From Sorangium aterium (GTDB lineage Bacteria; Myxococcota_A; Polyangia; Polyangiales; Polyangiaceae), in contig NZ_JAQNDK010000003.1 in the NCBI RefSeq assembly GCF_028368935.1, forward strand, positions 1,364,001 to 1,428,000: a DNA stretch of 64,000 bases, in the 5' to 3' direction. The translations under genes and the position numbers were made by a program. The first letter of the stretch is position 1, and every line of letters begins with the position of its first letter. Below the pieces are notes generated by a model that made no database searches, was not told the DNA's origin, and saw only the letters and a list, made by a program, of their open reading frames with translations. Shown piece after piece: positions 54,287-63,160 of this stretch.

Positions 54287-55270
54287 ATGCCAGCGCAGGC
54301 ATCTGGGACGGGCGCCAGCCAGGCCAGCACCCCTGACAGACCGGGCGCACAGGCGGGAACGACCACCGTGCTCGGCGCAGGCGGCAACGCCTCGGGCTCG
54401 CGCGCCTCCCTGCTGGCGCGGACGCCGCCCGCTGCGCTGTGGCTTGTCACGGGCGCGGCTGCCCTCGTGGTCGTCGTGATCGCCGCGGCGCTGCTGCGCG
54501 ACGGCGTCTCCCTCTCCCGGCTCGAGGCGGCCTCGCTCGCCGAGCGCGCGACGCCGTCGAGCTCCGGCCTCCGGCGTCCGGTCGCGCCGAAACCCTCCGA
54601 TGCCGTCCCCGCCGACGAGCTGGCGACGGCGACCGCGGGCGGCGTGCTCGCGCTCGAGGCGCTCGCCTCGCGCTACCCGAAGGATCCGGCGATCTTCCGC
54701 GCGCTGATGCTGCGTCACGCGCTCCCGCCGCCTTACCACGCCGCCGCGCTCGCCGCGGCGAAGCGGCTGCTGGAGCTCGATCCGGGGGCGGCGGCCGACG
54801 ACGACGTGGAGCGCATCGTCTCGAGCGCCGCCGGAGGACCGCCCGAGGTGGCCTCGGCCGCGCTCGACCTGATGGCGAGCGGCATGGGCAGCCACGGGGC
54901 GGATCTGCTCTACGAGCTCGCGGTGGGGACCTCCGCGCTGAAGGAGCGCGCCGCGAAGCGGCTCGCGGAGGCGGCGGTCCAGGGGCGGGCGACGCCCGCG
55001 CTGCGCATCGCCCACGAGCTCCGGGTCGCGCCCTCCTGCAAGGCGAGGCAGGCCTTGCTGGCGCGCGCGACGACCGACGGAGATCGGCGCGCCATCGATG
55101 TCCTCGCGCCGCTCATCACCAGCAAGGGCAAGGGGTGCGGCTTTCTGGGCATGAGCCGCTGCACGGCGGCGTGCGCCTCGATCGCGGGAGAGATCAAGGC
55201 GGCGATCCAGGCGATCGAGGCGCGCACCGGGCCATCGCCCCGAGCGGCGGACGCGCCTGCGAGCCGATGA
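54287..55270 (+). CDS. Single-pass membrane protein with helical-repeat domain
   Basis: The product has 327 residues, started at the ATG six bases after AGGGGAG; a longer GTG start at 54242 is open. A disordered head and one membrane segment (AALWLVTGAAALVVVVIAAA) are followed by a helical-repeat extracytoplasmic domain (LEALASRYPKDPAIFRALML, AALAAAKRLLELDPGAAADD, VASAALDLMASGMGSHGADL, RIAHELRVAPSCKARQALLA) that resembles HEAT or TPR arrays. Cysteines cluster near the end (KGCGFLGMSRCTAACASI). The final codons lie in the tandem repeat array. It is probably linked functionally to the kinase gene upstream. Confidence 0.7.
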   Translation: MPAQASGTGASQASTPDRPGAQAGTTTVLGAGGNASGSRASLLARTPPAALWLVTGAAALVVVVIAAALLRDGVSLSRLEAASLAERATPSSSGLRRPVAPKPSDAVPADELATATAGGVLALEALASRYPKDPAIFRALMLRHALPPPYHAAALAAAKRLLELDPGAAADDDVERIVSSAAGGPPEVASAALDLMASGMGSHGADLLYELAVGTSALKERAAKRLAEAAVQGRATPALRIAHELRVAPSCKARQALLARATTDGDRRAIDVLAPLITSKGKGCGFLGMSRCTAACASIAGEIKAAIQAIEARTGPSPRAADAPASR

Positions 55271-55460
55271 CCGCGCCTGCGAGCCGACGACAGCGTCGGT
55301 GAGCCGATGACCGCGCCTGCGAGCCGATGACCGCGCCCGCGAGCCGATGACCGCGCCTGCGAGCCGACGACAGCGTCGGTGAGCCGATGACCGCGCCCGC
55401 GAGCCGATGACCGCGCCTGCGAGCCGACGACAGCGTCGGTGAGCCGATGACCGCGCCCGC
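55261..55460. repeat. Ten tandem 20-bp units with 60-bp higher-order pattern
   Basis: The array is exactly ten units of 20 bp. Three types occur: T = GAGCCGATGACCGCGCCTGC, C = GAGCCGATGACCGCGCCCGC and S = GAGCCGACGACAGCGTCGGT. The order is T S T C T S C T S C, so C-T-S trimers form a 60-bp higher-order repeat. Each S unit can fold as CCGACG-ACAG-CGTCGG (6-bp stem, 4-nt loop). The stop of the upstream gene lies in the first unit. The next gene starts 82 bases after the array. Confidence 0.9.
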
Positions 55461-55542
55461 GAGCCCATCGCCTCACGCTCGAATCGATGACGTTGACCGA
55501 GGGTTGCGCAGGTGGGAGCCTTGACATAGTAGGGCTCAACTC

Positions 55543-56916
55543 ATGTACGTTCCTGCTCAACCCTGGTCGCCGGATTCATGGCGTGAACGTTTCAACGCTG
55601 CGCCCCTCCCGTATGACGAGCCCGAGGCCGTCCAGGCGGCCGTCGAGAAGCTCCGGGCGTTGCCGCCGCTCGTGACCTCGTGGGAGGTCGAGCGACTCAA
55701 AGGCTATCTGGCCGAAGCGCAGCTCGGCCGCCGGTTCGTGCTCCAGGGGGGAGACTGCGCGGAGACGCTCGACGACTGCCGCCCGAACATCGTCACGAAC
55801 AAGCTGAAGATCCTGCTCCAGATGTCGCTCGTGCTTGTGCACGGCGCCCGCCGGCCGGTGGTGCGCCTCGGGCGCTTTGCCGGGCAGTACGCCAAGCCGC
55901 GCTCCAGCCCGGTCGAGACGCGCGACGGCGTGAGCTTGCCCAGCTATTTCGGGGATCTCATCAATCGTGCTCCCTTCGACGCCTCCTCCCGGCGCCCCGA
56001 TCCGAACCTGATGATCACGGGATATCAGCACGCGGCGATCACCCTGAATTTCATCCGTTCCCTGTCGGAGGGCGGCTTCGCCGATCTGCACCACCCGGAG
56101 TACTGGGACCTGAGCTTCCTCGAGCGGGCGGATCTGCCCGGCGAGCTGCGCGAGCGATACCAGCGGATGACGGAGCAGGTCGGGGAGGCCCTTCGGTTCA
56201 TGGAGGCGCTCGCGGAGGTGCCGGTCGGGGAGCTCTCGCGGGCCGAGTTCTTCACGAGCCATGAAGGGCTCAACCTGCACTACGAGTCCGCGCAGACGCG
56301 GAAGGTCGCGCGCCGGCCCGGCTTCTACGACCTGACGACCCACCTGCCCTGGATCGGCGAGCGCACGCGGCAGCCGGACGGCGCGCACGTCGAGTTCTTC
56401 AGCGGCGTGGAGAACCCGCTGGGCATCAAGCTCGGCCCGAAGACGCTCCGCGACGACGTGATTCGCCTCCTCGACCGGCTCAACCCGGCGGACGAGCCGG
56501 GCAAGATCGTGCTCATCGTGCGCATGGGCGCGGGCCGCGTGCGCGACGGGCTCCCGCCGCTCATCGAGGCGGTGCGGTCCGCCGGGCGCAAGGTGCTCTG
56601 GATGTCCGACCCGATGCACGGCAACACACTGACGACGTCCGGCGGGATCAAGACACGGAATTTCGAGGATATCCTCACCGAGATCGAGGGGAGCTTCGAG
56701 GTGCACGAGTCCATGGGATCCCACCTCGGCGGCGTTCACTTCGAGCTCACGGGCGACGATGTCACCGAGTGCGTCGGGGCAGGGCTCACGGAGTCCGATC
56801 TCGACCAGCGCTACGCGAGCCTGTGCGACCCGAGGCTGAACTACCGCCAGTCCCTCGAGATGGCGTTCCGTATCGCCCACCGCATGACGGAGGCCTCCCG
56901 GCGCGCGAAAGGCTGA
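55543..56916 (+). CDS. Class II 3-deoxy-7-phosphoheptulonate (DAHP) synthase
   Basis: The product has 457 residues. Class II hallmarks include FVLQGGDCAETLDDCRPNIV, VRLGRFAGQYAKPRSSPVE, SHEGLNLHYESAQTRKV, HLPWIGERTRQPDGAHVEFF, GVENPLGIKLGP, VLWMSDPMHGNTLTTSGGIK and HLGGVHFELTGDDVTECVGA. It condenses phosphoenolpyruvate and erythrose 4-phosphate to open the shikimate pathway. Metal-site residues (Cys in GGDC, His in DPMHG, Glu, Asp) are present. No other shikimate genes adjoin. A CATAGT hexamer lies 12 bases before the ATG. Confidence 0.96.
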   Translation: MYVPAQPWSPDSWRERFNAAPLPYDEPEAVQAAVEKLRALPPLVTSWEVERLKGYLAEAQLGRRFVLQGGDCAETLDDCRPNIVTNKLKILLQMSLVLVHGARRPVVRLGRFAGQYAKPRSSPVETRDGVSLPSYFGDLINRAPFDASSRRPDPNLMITGYQHAAITLNFIRSLSEGGFADLHHPEYWDLSFLERADLPGELRERYQRMTEQVGEALRFMEALAEVPVGELSRAEFFTSHEGLNLHYESAQTRKVARRPGFYDLTTHLPWIGERTRQPDGAHVEFFSGVENPLGIKLGPKTLRDDVIRLLDRLNPADEPGKIVLIVRMGAGRVRDGLPPLIEAVRSAGRKVLWMSDPMHGNTLTTSGGIKTRNFEDILTEIEGSFEVHESMGSHLGGVHFELTGDDVTECVGAGLTESDLDQRYASLCDPRLNYRQSLEMAFRIAHRMTEASRRAKG

Positions 56917-56989
56917 GTCGAAGGGCAGGAGTCCCCTGCTGGCGTTCCGTCGAGACTGCCCAATGAACACCCGCAGGGGGTAGTTCGCC

Positions 56990-57700
56990 ATGCAGACCAT
57001 CTCGACGGAACAGGGTGAGAGCCGACAGGGCGGAGAGCAAGCCACGACGGATGCCTCGCACGGGTGTCCGCAGCGCTCCGGCGCCAGCCCCACGCTGCTC
57101 GAGCATATCCTGCCGGAAGCCGATATCGTCATGAACCACGCGATCGTGGTGATGGCGCCACCGGAGGTGACGTACGCCACGCTGAAGAGGGTGGATTTCG
57201 CGAGGAGCCGCTCTCTCCTGCTGCGCGCGGTCTTCGCGCTCCGCCTGGCCGCCGTGCGGCGCGCCCGGCGCAGGCTCCGCCTCGCGCCGCTTCCGGCGCG
57301 CGCGCGGATGTCGCTCCAGAACATCGAGGATTACGGCCAGTCCAAGCTCGCCGAAAAGGAGGGATCCGAGATCGTCATCGGCTCGATCGCGCGCCTGTTG
57401 AGCGTGGAGAGCCTGTTCACGAGGCGGACCGCCGCCGAGTTCAAGTCGTTCGACTGCCCCGGTCACTTCAAGGCGGCGGCGAGCTTCGTCGTGATGCCCT
57501 ACGGACAGCGCCGGACGCTGCTCGCGTACGAGGCGCGCATCCGCGCGACCGACACGCGGACGAGGCGGCGGCTGTTCCTCCTGGACGCGCTGACGGCGCC
57601 GCTCGGGAGGCTCGTCATGCGCCGGATGCTCCGCGTCGTCGCCAGGGTCGCCAAGTACCAGTGCGCGGCGCCGGCGCATCATCGCCAGCAGGCCATCTAG
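56990..57700 (+). CDS. Protein of unknown function, 236 residues
   Basis: After a polar head the chain reads ADIVMNHAIVVMAPPEVTYA TLKRVDFARSRSLLLRAVFA, a segment like the opening of START/SRPBCC or DUF2867 folds. It continues with a basic stretch (RRARRRLRLAPLPARARM) and an ordered end (GSEIVIGSIARLLSVESLFT, FDCPGHFKAAASFVVMPYGQ, RRTLLAYEARIRATDTRTRR). There are no membrane segments. A lipid- or ligand-binding fold is a guess. AGGGGGTAG precedes the ATG. Confidence 0.65.
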   Translation: MQTISTEQGESRQGGEQATTDASHGCPQRSGASPTLLEHILPEADIVMNHAIVVMAPPEVTYATLKRVDFARSRSLLLRAVFALRLAAVRRARRRLRLAPLPARARMSLQNIEDYGQSKLAEKEGSEIVIGSIARLLSVESLFTRRTAAEFKSFDCPGHFKAAASFVVMPYGQRRTLLAYEARIRATDTRTRRRLFLLDALTAPLGRLVMRRMLRVVARVAKYQCAAPAHHRQQAI

Positions 57701-57797
57701 CGCGATCATCGGCGATCACCCCGCCGGGAGCGCAGCCGGGGCGCGCCTTGCGCCTCGGCCCTCGCTCGTGCACCCTACGCAGCGAAGGAGGCCCGCC

Positions 57798-57842
57798 ATG
57801 CACCCCATTGCATCCACGAGCCTCGGCCTGACGCGCCGCTGA
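57798..57842 (+). CDS. 14-residue ORF with strong ribosome site (possible leader peptide)
   Basis: AAGGAGG (57785-57791) stands six bases before ATG, followed by MHPIASTSLGLTRR and a TGA. It precedes the RbfA-like gene by 98 bases. It could be a translated leader controlling the operon or a stub of a lost gene. It is too short for statistical support from composition. Confidence 0.4.
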   Translation: MHPIASTSLGLTRR

Positions 57843-57940
57843 GCGCGCCGGCGAGGCTCACATCCCCGAGCTCATCTCGCGTGTCGCTGGAACCGCGCGG
57901 CCGACGCGTAGGTGCGTCGCCGCGCCCTCGGGAGCATGGC

Positions 57941-58324
57941 ATGGGCAAAGATCGATCGCGGAGCCGCGAACGCGCGCGCTCCGTCGTGGATGCAGGTTCG
58001 TTGTTCGGTCGGACGGCGGCGCGGAACGCGCAGCGCAAGGAGCGCCAGCTCTGCCGTCAGGTGCAGGAGGCGGTGAGCGACGCGCTCGCCGCGCTCCGCG
58101 ACGACGTCCTCCAGGGCGTCTGGGTGATGGGTGTGGAGCCGGCGCCGGACGCCAGCCGGCTCGCGGTGGTCGTGCAGGTCAGGCCTGGCACGCCGCCGGA
58201 GCTGGCGGCGGCGCGGCTGGAGAAGGTGGCGGGCTACGTGCGCTCGGAGGTCGCAGGGGCGATCACCCGCAAGCGCGCGCCGACGCTCGCGTTTCAGGTG
58301 CTGCCGCCGGAGGGAGAGCCGTGA
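57941..58324 (+). CDS. RbfA-like ribosome-binding factor
   Basis: The product has 127 residues; a GTG at 57881 would add 20 mostly Arg/Pro residues. The pattern RKERQLCRQVQEAVSDALAA, DVLQGVWVMGVEPAPDASRL AVVVQVRPGTPPELAAARLE and YVRSEVAGAITRKRAPTLAF QVLP follows the RbfA KH-like fold, including the 'v.veps.d.s.a.V.v' strand and the R-K-R-x-P-x-L end. RbfA helps mature the 16S rRNA 5' end. As only one window is visible, I cannot tell whether this is the canonical RbfA or a paralogue tied to RtcB. Its stop overlaps the RtcB-like start (GTGA). Confidence 0.75.
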   Translation: MGKDRSRSRERARSVVDAGSLFGRTAARNAQRKERQLCRQVQEAVSDALAALRDDVLQGVWVMGVEPAPDASRLAVVVQVRPGTPPELAAARLEKVAGYVRSEVAGAITRKRAPTLAFQVLPPEGEP

Positions 58325-59448
58325 GCGCGCGCATCTCCGCGTGGCTCCCGGAGGGCGCGAGCGCGGCGCTCAGCGCGTCGCTCTCGCGGCTCGCGCGCAC
58401 CGAAGACGTCGCGCACATCGCGGTCATGCCGGACGCGCACGTGGCCGACGACGTGTGCGTCGGCACGGTGACCGCCACGACCCGTCGCCTCCTGCCGGCG
58501 GCGGTCGGCGGCGACATCGGCTGCGGCATGGTCGCGCTGCGGCTCCGCGCGGACGCCGATCTGCTCGCGGATCGCGATCGCGCGGCGCAGCTCCTCTCCG
58601 CGCTGGGCCGCCACGTCCCTCACCTGTTGCGCCCCGCCGCCGGCGCCCCGCCGCTGCCCGGCGATCTCGCCGAGGCGCGGCTCGCCGCGCCTCGCCTCGA
58701 GGCGATGAAGCACCGCGAGGGCCGGATGGAGCTGGGCACGCTGGGCCGGGGCAACCATTTCCTGGAGGTGCAACGCGACGAGGAGGGCGCGCTGTGGCTG
58801 CTCCTCCATAGCGGTTCGCGCGCCATGGGCCCCGCGATCCGGCAGCACCACGAGGCGCTCGCGGCGCGCAACGCGTCGGGCGTCCGCTTCCTCGACGCCG
58901 ACAGCGAAGCCGGGCGCGCGTACCTCGATGACGCCGCCTGGGCCGCAAGGTACGCGCGGGCGAGCCGCGCACGGATGGTCACCGAGGCCCTCTCGCTCTT
59001 CGCCGAGCTGTTCGGCGTCGACGCCGACGCGTCGTCGCGCGTCGAGGTCGATCACAACCACGTCCGGCGCGAGGAGCACGGCGGACGCGCGCTGTGGGTG
59101 CACCGCAAGGGCGCCATGGGGCTCCGCGAGGGGGAGCTCGGCGTCGTGCCCGGGTCGATGGGGAGCCCGAGCTTCCACGTCGAGGGGCGCGGCCACCCCG
59201 AGGCGCTCGGCTCGTCAGCGCACGGCGCCGGGCGCGCGCTGCCGCGGGGCGAGGCGCGGCGCCGCATCGGCGCGCGGCAGCTGCTGCGAGAGGCCGAGGG
59301 CGTGTGGTTCGACCACCGCCTCGCGGACCGGCTGCGCGAGGAGGCGCCCTCGGCGTACAAGGACATCGGCGCGGTCATGCGGGCGCAACGCGACCTCGTG
59401 CGCGTCGCGCGCCGGCTCTGGCCGGTGCTCGTCTACAAGGCGCCATGA
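58321..59448 (+). CDS. RtcB-like RNA 3'-phosphate/2',3'-cyclic phosphate ligase
   Basis: The product has 375 residues, shorter than E. coli RtcB (about 408). Motifs in order are VMPDAHVADDVCVGTV (D38, H40), VGGDIGCGM (C68), TLGRGNHFLEV (N145, H146), LLHSGSRAMG (H163), VDHNHV (H245), WVHRKGAMG (H261, K263), VPGSMGSPSF and SSAHGAGRALPR (H301, the guanylate-bearing His by family analogy). All metal and catalytic residues I can map are kept, so ligase activity is plausible. Unusual points are DAH-VADD in place of the more common DxHxGxG context and the short length. It is coupled to the RbfA-like gene. Confidence 0.9.
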   Translation: MSARISAWLPEGASAALSASLSRLARTEDVAHIAVMPDAHVADDVCVGTVTATTRRLLPAAVGGDIGCGMVALRLRADADLLADRDRAAQLLSALGRHVPHLLRPAAGAPPLPGDLAEARLAAPRLEAMKHREGRMELGTLGRGNHFLEVQRDEEGALWLLLHSGSRAMGPAIRQHHEALAARNASGVRFLDADSEAGRAYLDDAAWAARYARASRARMVTEALSLFAELFGVDADASSRVEVDHNHVRREEHGGRALWVHRKGAMGLREGELGVVPGSMGSPSFHVEGRGHPEALGSSAHGAGRALPRGEARRRIGARQLLREAEGVWFDHRLADRLREEAPSAYKDIGAVMRAQRDLVRVARRLWPVLVYKAP

Positions 59449-59457
59449 GCGGACCCG

Positions 59458-62094
59458 TCACGGCCGATCGAGGGTGACGACAGGCGACGTCCACGTCTCC
59501 CAGTGCGCCTCGTTGTCCGGATCGCCGAGCGCACGGAGCGCGCGGAGCTTGATCAGGTAATCCCCGTCCGGGACGACGGTCAGCCTCCCGTCGAGCGTCG
59601 TCGTCCCCTTCCATCCGTACCGCGTGACCGACGTCGCGGAAGCGCTCTGACCGACGTGGGACAGCATCAGCGCGCGCCCCCACGGCTTCGCCGTGGTGGC
59701 GTCGACGATGTCCAGCGTCATGCGCTCCGCGCCGTGATCGAGGTGGACGACCACATACGGCACGTCGTCCGACTCCAGCGTGTAGGCGGCGCCGCGCGGC
59801 TGCTGGGTCAGGCGCGTCCCGCTCAGCTTGCCGAGCCACGGAGCCCCGAGACCCGACGGCTTGAGGACGGGCAGGCTCTGATAATCGCCCTTGAAGCCCG
59901 CATACGGCACCCGCAGCAGGCCGTCGGCCGCGCCGCCCCGCGGCGTGAACACGAGGTAGCCGCCGAACAGGCCGCCTTCCGCGAGCGCATCGCTCGCCGT
60001 GACCGTGACGGAGACGGTCGCGCTCCCGGCGGCGGGCACCGTGACGCTCGCGGCGCTGAAATCGACGCGCGCGGCGCCGGTCGTGGCGCTCGCCGGCGCC
60101 CAGTGGTCACCCGCGGTCGCGCACGCCGCGGGCACGTGCGACAGGTCGTAGGTGACGTCGTGCCCGCTCGAGTTCTCGAGCGTCAGCGTGCGCGCGGCGG
60201 GGCCGGCCTCGCTCTCTCCCAGCGAGACCTTTCCCGGGATGATCATGGTGGTCGCGCGGATCGCCCGGTCGACGCGGATCACCCCTGCGCCCTGCCGATG
60301 CGCGCTCTCCGGCACGCCGGCGCTCACATCGCCGCTCCACGGCGCGGGGACCGCGGTGTTCTGCAGGACGTCGCGCACGCGCGCCGCGGACAGCTCCGGG
60401 CGCGCGGCGAGCAGGAGCGCGACGGCCCCGGCCACGTGCGGCGCCGCCATCGACGTCCCGCTGAGCGTGTCGTACGAGCCTTGCTCGATCGGCACCGTCG
60501 AGTAGATCGTGCCGCCGGGCGCCGCGAGATCGGGCTTGAAGGACAGCGCCGCGCTCAGGCCGTACGAGCTGAAGCGGGAGACGAGGCCCGCGGTGCCGTT
60601 CCGCGCGGCCACGGCCCGATGGGTCCAGGTCTGGGTCACGGATCCCGCGTCGAGGCGCGCGTTGAGGAGCTCGCCGTCCGCCTGCGCGATCCCCACGACA
60701 GGGATGGTGATCGGGTCGTCGCCCTCCACGGACGGGCTCATCGCCCCGGCCCGGTCGTTGTAGAGCACGACGCCGACGGCGCCCGCGGCCTGCGCGCGCG
60801 TGGCCTTCAGGTGGAACGAGCAGCCGCCGCGCCGGACGAGCGCGATCTGGCCCGCGAGGCTGCCAGCGGGGAGAGCGGCGCACGCGTCGCGCGCGCTGGT
60901 GATCGTCCCCGTGCGCGCGAGAGCGGCGCTCCCCGAGAGCGGCGCGGGCGGGCTCCCGGCGGCGCGAGCGTAGCCGATCACGGCGTCGCCCGGCGAGACG
61001 GTGAACGACAGGGTGGTGACGCGGGTGCTGTCGACGGACGCGGTGCCGATGACCGCCTCTCCCACGCCGGGCGCGCCGGCGGCCCAGAGCCCCTTCTCGC
61101 CGCTGTTGCCGATCGACGCCACGACCACGACGCCGCGCCCGACGAGCGCGCTCGCCGCCGCCGCCGTCGGGTAGTCAGGCCACTGGAACGGCGTTCCGAT
61201 GCTGATGTTGATGACGTGCATGCCGTCGCTGGCTGCCCGCTCCATCGCCTTGAGGATGATGTCCGCGCGAGAGCCGCCGCGGCAGCCGAACACGCGGTAA
61301 GCGCCGAAGGTCACGTCCGGGGCCACGCCCTGCACGACCCCGTTCGCCCCGATGATGCCGGCGACGTGCGTGCCATGGCCCAGGCAATCGTCGGGCTGTC
61401 CGTCGGGCACGGGCGGCTTGCTCGGGTCGCCGGCGACGAAATCGTCGCCGACGAAATCGTAGCCAAACGCCACGCGGCAGCCCGGGCCGAAGCAGCCTCC
61501 GAGATCGGGGTGATTGTAGTCGATGCCGCTGTCGATCACGCCGACGCGGATGCCCTCGCCGGTCACGCCGAGCTCTCGGCGCACGACGTCCGCGCCCGAC
61601 ATCTCGCCTGCGACGGCGAGGTCCGGGTCGACCGTCGGCGCCGCGCGCGTGGTGTCGAGCTCCACCGGCACCACGGGGTAGACGGCCTTGACCCCGGGCA
61701 TGTCCGCGAGCGCGGCGGAGCTCTCCTGCGCGACCCGGACGGAGAGGCCGTTCCAGAGCTCCTCGAACGAGAATCGTTGTTTGTACCGGAGCCCGCGGGC
61801 CGCGGCAGCTCGCCGGAAGAGCTCCCGCTCCTCCTCGACAAGGCGCTTGACGCGGTCGCCCCCGCTGTCCCTCGCAGCCGGCGCTCGCTCGAACTCCACG
61901 AACCAGAGCTCCGTGGCCTCGGCCGGCGCGAACGTCGCTTCGCCTGGCTCCGAGTCGTCTGGAGGGGCAGTGTCGTGGCCCGCCTCCTTGTCTCCAGTCT
62001 CTCCGCTGCACCCTGAAATGGCGAACCAGAGAGATGCCAGAACGAGCCGGCAACCACCGCACCTCACAAGCCCCTTTCCGCGCGCTCCGATCAT
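59458..62094 (-). CDS. Subtilisin-like (S8) serine protease lipoprotein with PA insert
   Basis: The product has 878 residues. The signal peptide ends in FAISGC (lipobox, C29). An inhibitor-like prodomain sits at about 60-145. The catalytic domain has D188 in VGVIDSGIDYNHP, H240 in LGHGTHVAGIIG and S548 in SGTSMAAPHVAG, with a protease-associated (PA) domain inserted at about 368-490. Beta-rich domains make up the rest. Similar cell-wall subtilases such as C5a-peptidase-like proteins cleave extracellular proteins. It is probably displayed on the outer surface. It converges on the RtcB-like gene, with nine bases between their ends. Confidence 0.95.
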   Translation of the reverse strand: MIGARGKGLVRCGGCRLVLASLWFAISGCSGETGDKEAGHDTAPPDDSEPGEATFAPAEATELWFVEFERAPAARDSGGDRVKRLVEEERELFRRAAAARGLRYKQRFSFEELWNGLSVRVAQESSAALADMPGVKAVYPVVPVELDTTRAAPTVDPDLAVAGEMSGADVVRRELGVTGEGIRVGVIDSGIDYNHPDLGGCFGPGCRVAFGYDFVGDDFVAGDPSKPPVPDGQPDDCLGHGTHVAGIIGANGVVQGVAPDVTFGAYRVFGCRGGSRADIILKAMERAASDGMHVINISIGTPFQWPDYPTAAAASALVGRGVVVVASIGNSGEKGLWAAGAPGVGEAVIGTASVDSTRVTTLSFTVSPGDAVIGYARAAGSPPAPLSGSAALARTGTITSARDACAALPAGSLAGQIALVRRGGCSFHLKATRAQAAGAVGVVLYNDRAGAMSPSVEGDDPITIPVVGIAQADGELLNARLDAGSVTQTWTHRAVAARNGTAGLVSRFSSYGLSAALSFKPDLAAPGGTIYSTVPIEQGSYDTLSGTSMAAPHVAGAVALLLAARPELSAARVRDVLQNTAVPAPWSGDVSAGVPESAHRQGAGVIRVDRAIRATTMIIPGKVSLGESEAGPAARTLTLENSSGHDVTYDLSHVPAACATAGDHWAPASATTGAARVDFSAASVTVPAAGSATVSVTVTASDALAEGGLFGGYLVFTPRGGAADGLLRVPYAGFKGDYQSLPVLKPSGLGAPWLGKLSGTRLTQQPRGAAYTLESDDVPYVVVHLDHGAERMTLDIVDATTAKPWGRALMLSHVGQSASATSVTRYGWKGTTTLDGRLTVVPDGDYLIKLRALRALGDPDNEAHWETWTSPVVTLDRP

Positions 62095-62512
62095 CGATCA
62101 GCTATGTTCGATGACGCGAATCGGTCAAGCGTGAGCGGCGCGAGAACGGAGGGAGGCGCGCGCCGCGGACCGTCATTGTCGCAGACCATGGAAGAGTGGT
62201 TGTTTCGGAGCAGCCGCCCATTCGGGTGGGGCGTAACGAGGACCGCGCTGTGCGGCCCTGCCACGCGCAGCGGAGCGCGGCGGCGCGGTGTCCACGAAGC
62301 CCGGAGCGCCCAGAGAAGCCCCCTCGAGAGATGTCGTTATCTCGCGATGTCGTCGCTGTCCTGCCATGCCGCGGCGTCCTAGCTCATCGCGCTCACGAGG
62401 CCGCCTGGGGCTCCGGCGGCGCGTGTCCGGCCCCGGGCGTTGCCGGTCCTCGGGCGCTCGACTAGCGTGGCGCGGCTCTCCGGCGCGGGCGGCGCCGGGG
62501 CTCGGATGCACG
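62095..62512. other. Intergenic region, no gene seen
   Basis: These 418 bases between divergent genes show no coding frame that looks real and no clear promoter. A TAGCGT hexamer at 62463 lies 44 bases before the methyltransferase ATG, and the following sequence is very GC-rich. Confidence 0.5.
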
Positions 62513-63160
62513 ATGACGGTCCTAGAGCGCGCCTTGTTCTCCTTGCACCATCGCCTGGTCCACGTGCCGCGCGTGGTCCGCGTCGCGCGGGCGCTGGCCG
62601 CGCAGGTGGGCCCTGCGGCGTCGCTGCTCGACGTGGGCGCGGGTGACGGCACGGTCGCGCTGGAGGTCGCGCGCCTGGTCGGGGCGCCCCGCGTCGTCGG
62701 CGTGGACGTGAAGGCGCGTCCCGGGGCGGCGCTGCCGGTCATCGGCTATGACGGCGAGCGCCTCCCCTTCCCCGACGCGGCGTTCGAGGCGGTGCTCCTC
62801 TCCGACGTGCTGCACCACGCCGCGCGCCCCGGCGCGCTGCTCGCCGAGGCGCTGCGGGTCGCGTCCCGCGTCGTCGCGCTCAAGGATCACTTCCGGTTCG
62901 GCCCGGTCTCGGAGCGCGTGCTGCTCTGGATGGATCTCGCCGGGAACGCCGCGCCCGGCGTCGAGGTGCGGGGCACGTATTTCACGCCGGGCGGGCTCGT
63001 CGATCTCGTGCGCGGCGCGGGCGGTCGCATCACCGGCCTCGAGTGGCCGCTCCGGATCCACGATCTGCCGTTCCGCCTCGTGACCCAGGATCGCCTCCAG
63101 TTCGCGGCGCGGATCGAGCGCCTGGCCTCGGGGATCGCGGGAGCCGCGGGAGACGCGTGA
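62513..63160 (+). CDS. Class I SAM-dependent methyltransferase
   Basis: The product has 215 residues. Motif I is SLLDVGAGDGTVALEVARLV, with acidic residue D in VVGVDVKARPG. The post-I strand is LPFPDAAFEAVLLSDVLHHA, typical of Methyltransf_11 enzymes. The rest follows the fold (ALRVASRVVALKDHFRFGPV). A lipid, sugar or polyketide substrate is possible but not determinable. Its TGA overlaps the epimerase ATG by one base, suggesting an operon in sugar or polymer synthesis. Confidence 0.9.
   Translation: MTVLERALFSLHHRLVHVPRVVRVARALAAQVGPAASLLDVGAGDGTVALEVARLVGAPRVVGVDVKARPGAALPVIGYDGERLPFPDAAFEAVLLSDVLHHAARPGALLAEALRVASRVVALKDHFRFGPVSERVLLWMDLAGNAAPGVEVRGTYFTPGGLVDLVRGAGGRITGLEWPLRIHDLPFRLVTQDRLQFAARIERLASGIAGAAGDA

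Noticed and set aside
62329-62356. Short repeat of GATGTCG around TATCTCGC before the methyltransferase
   Set aside because: Only 5-7 bp arms with imperfect spacing; no support for an operator.
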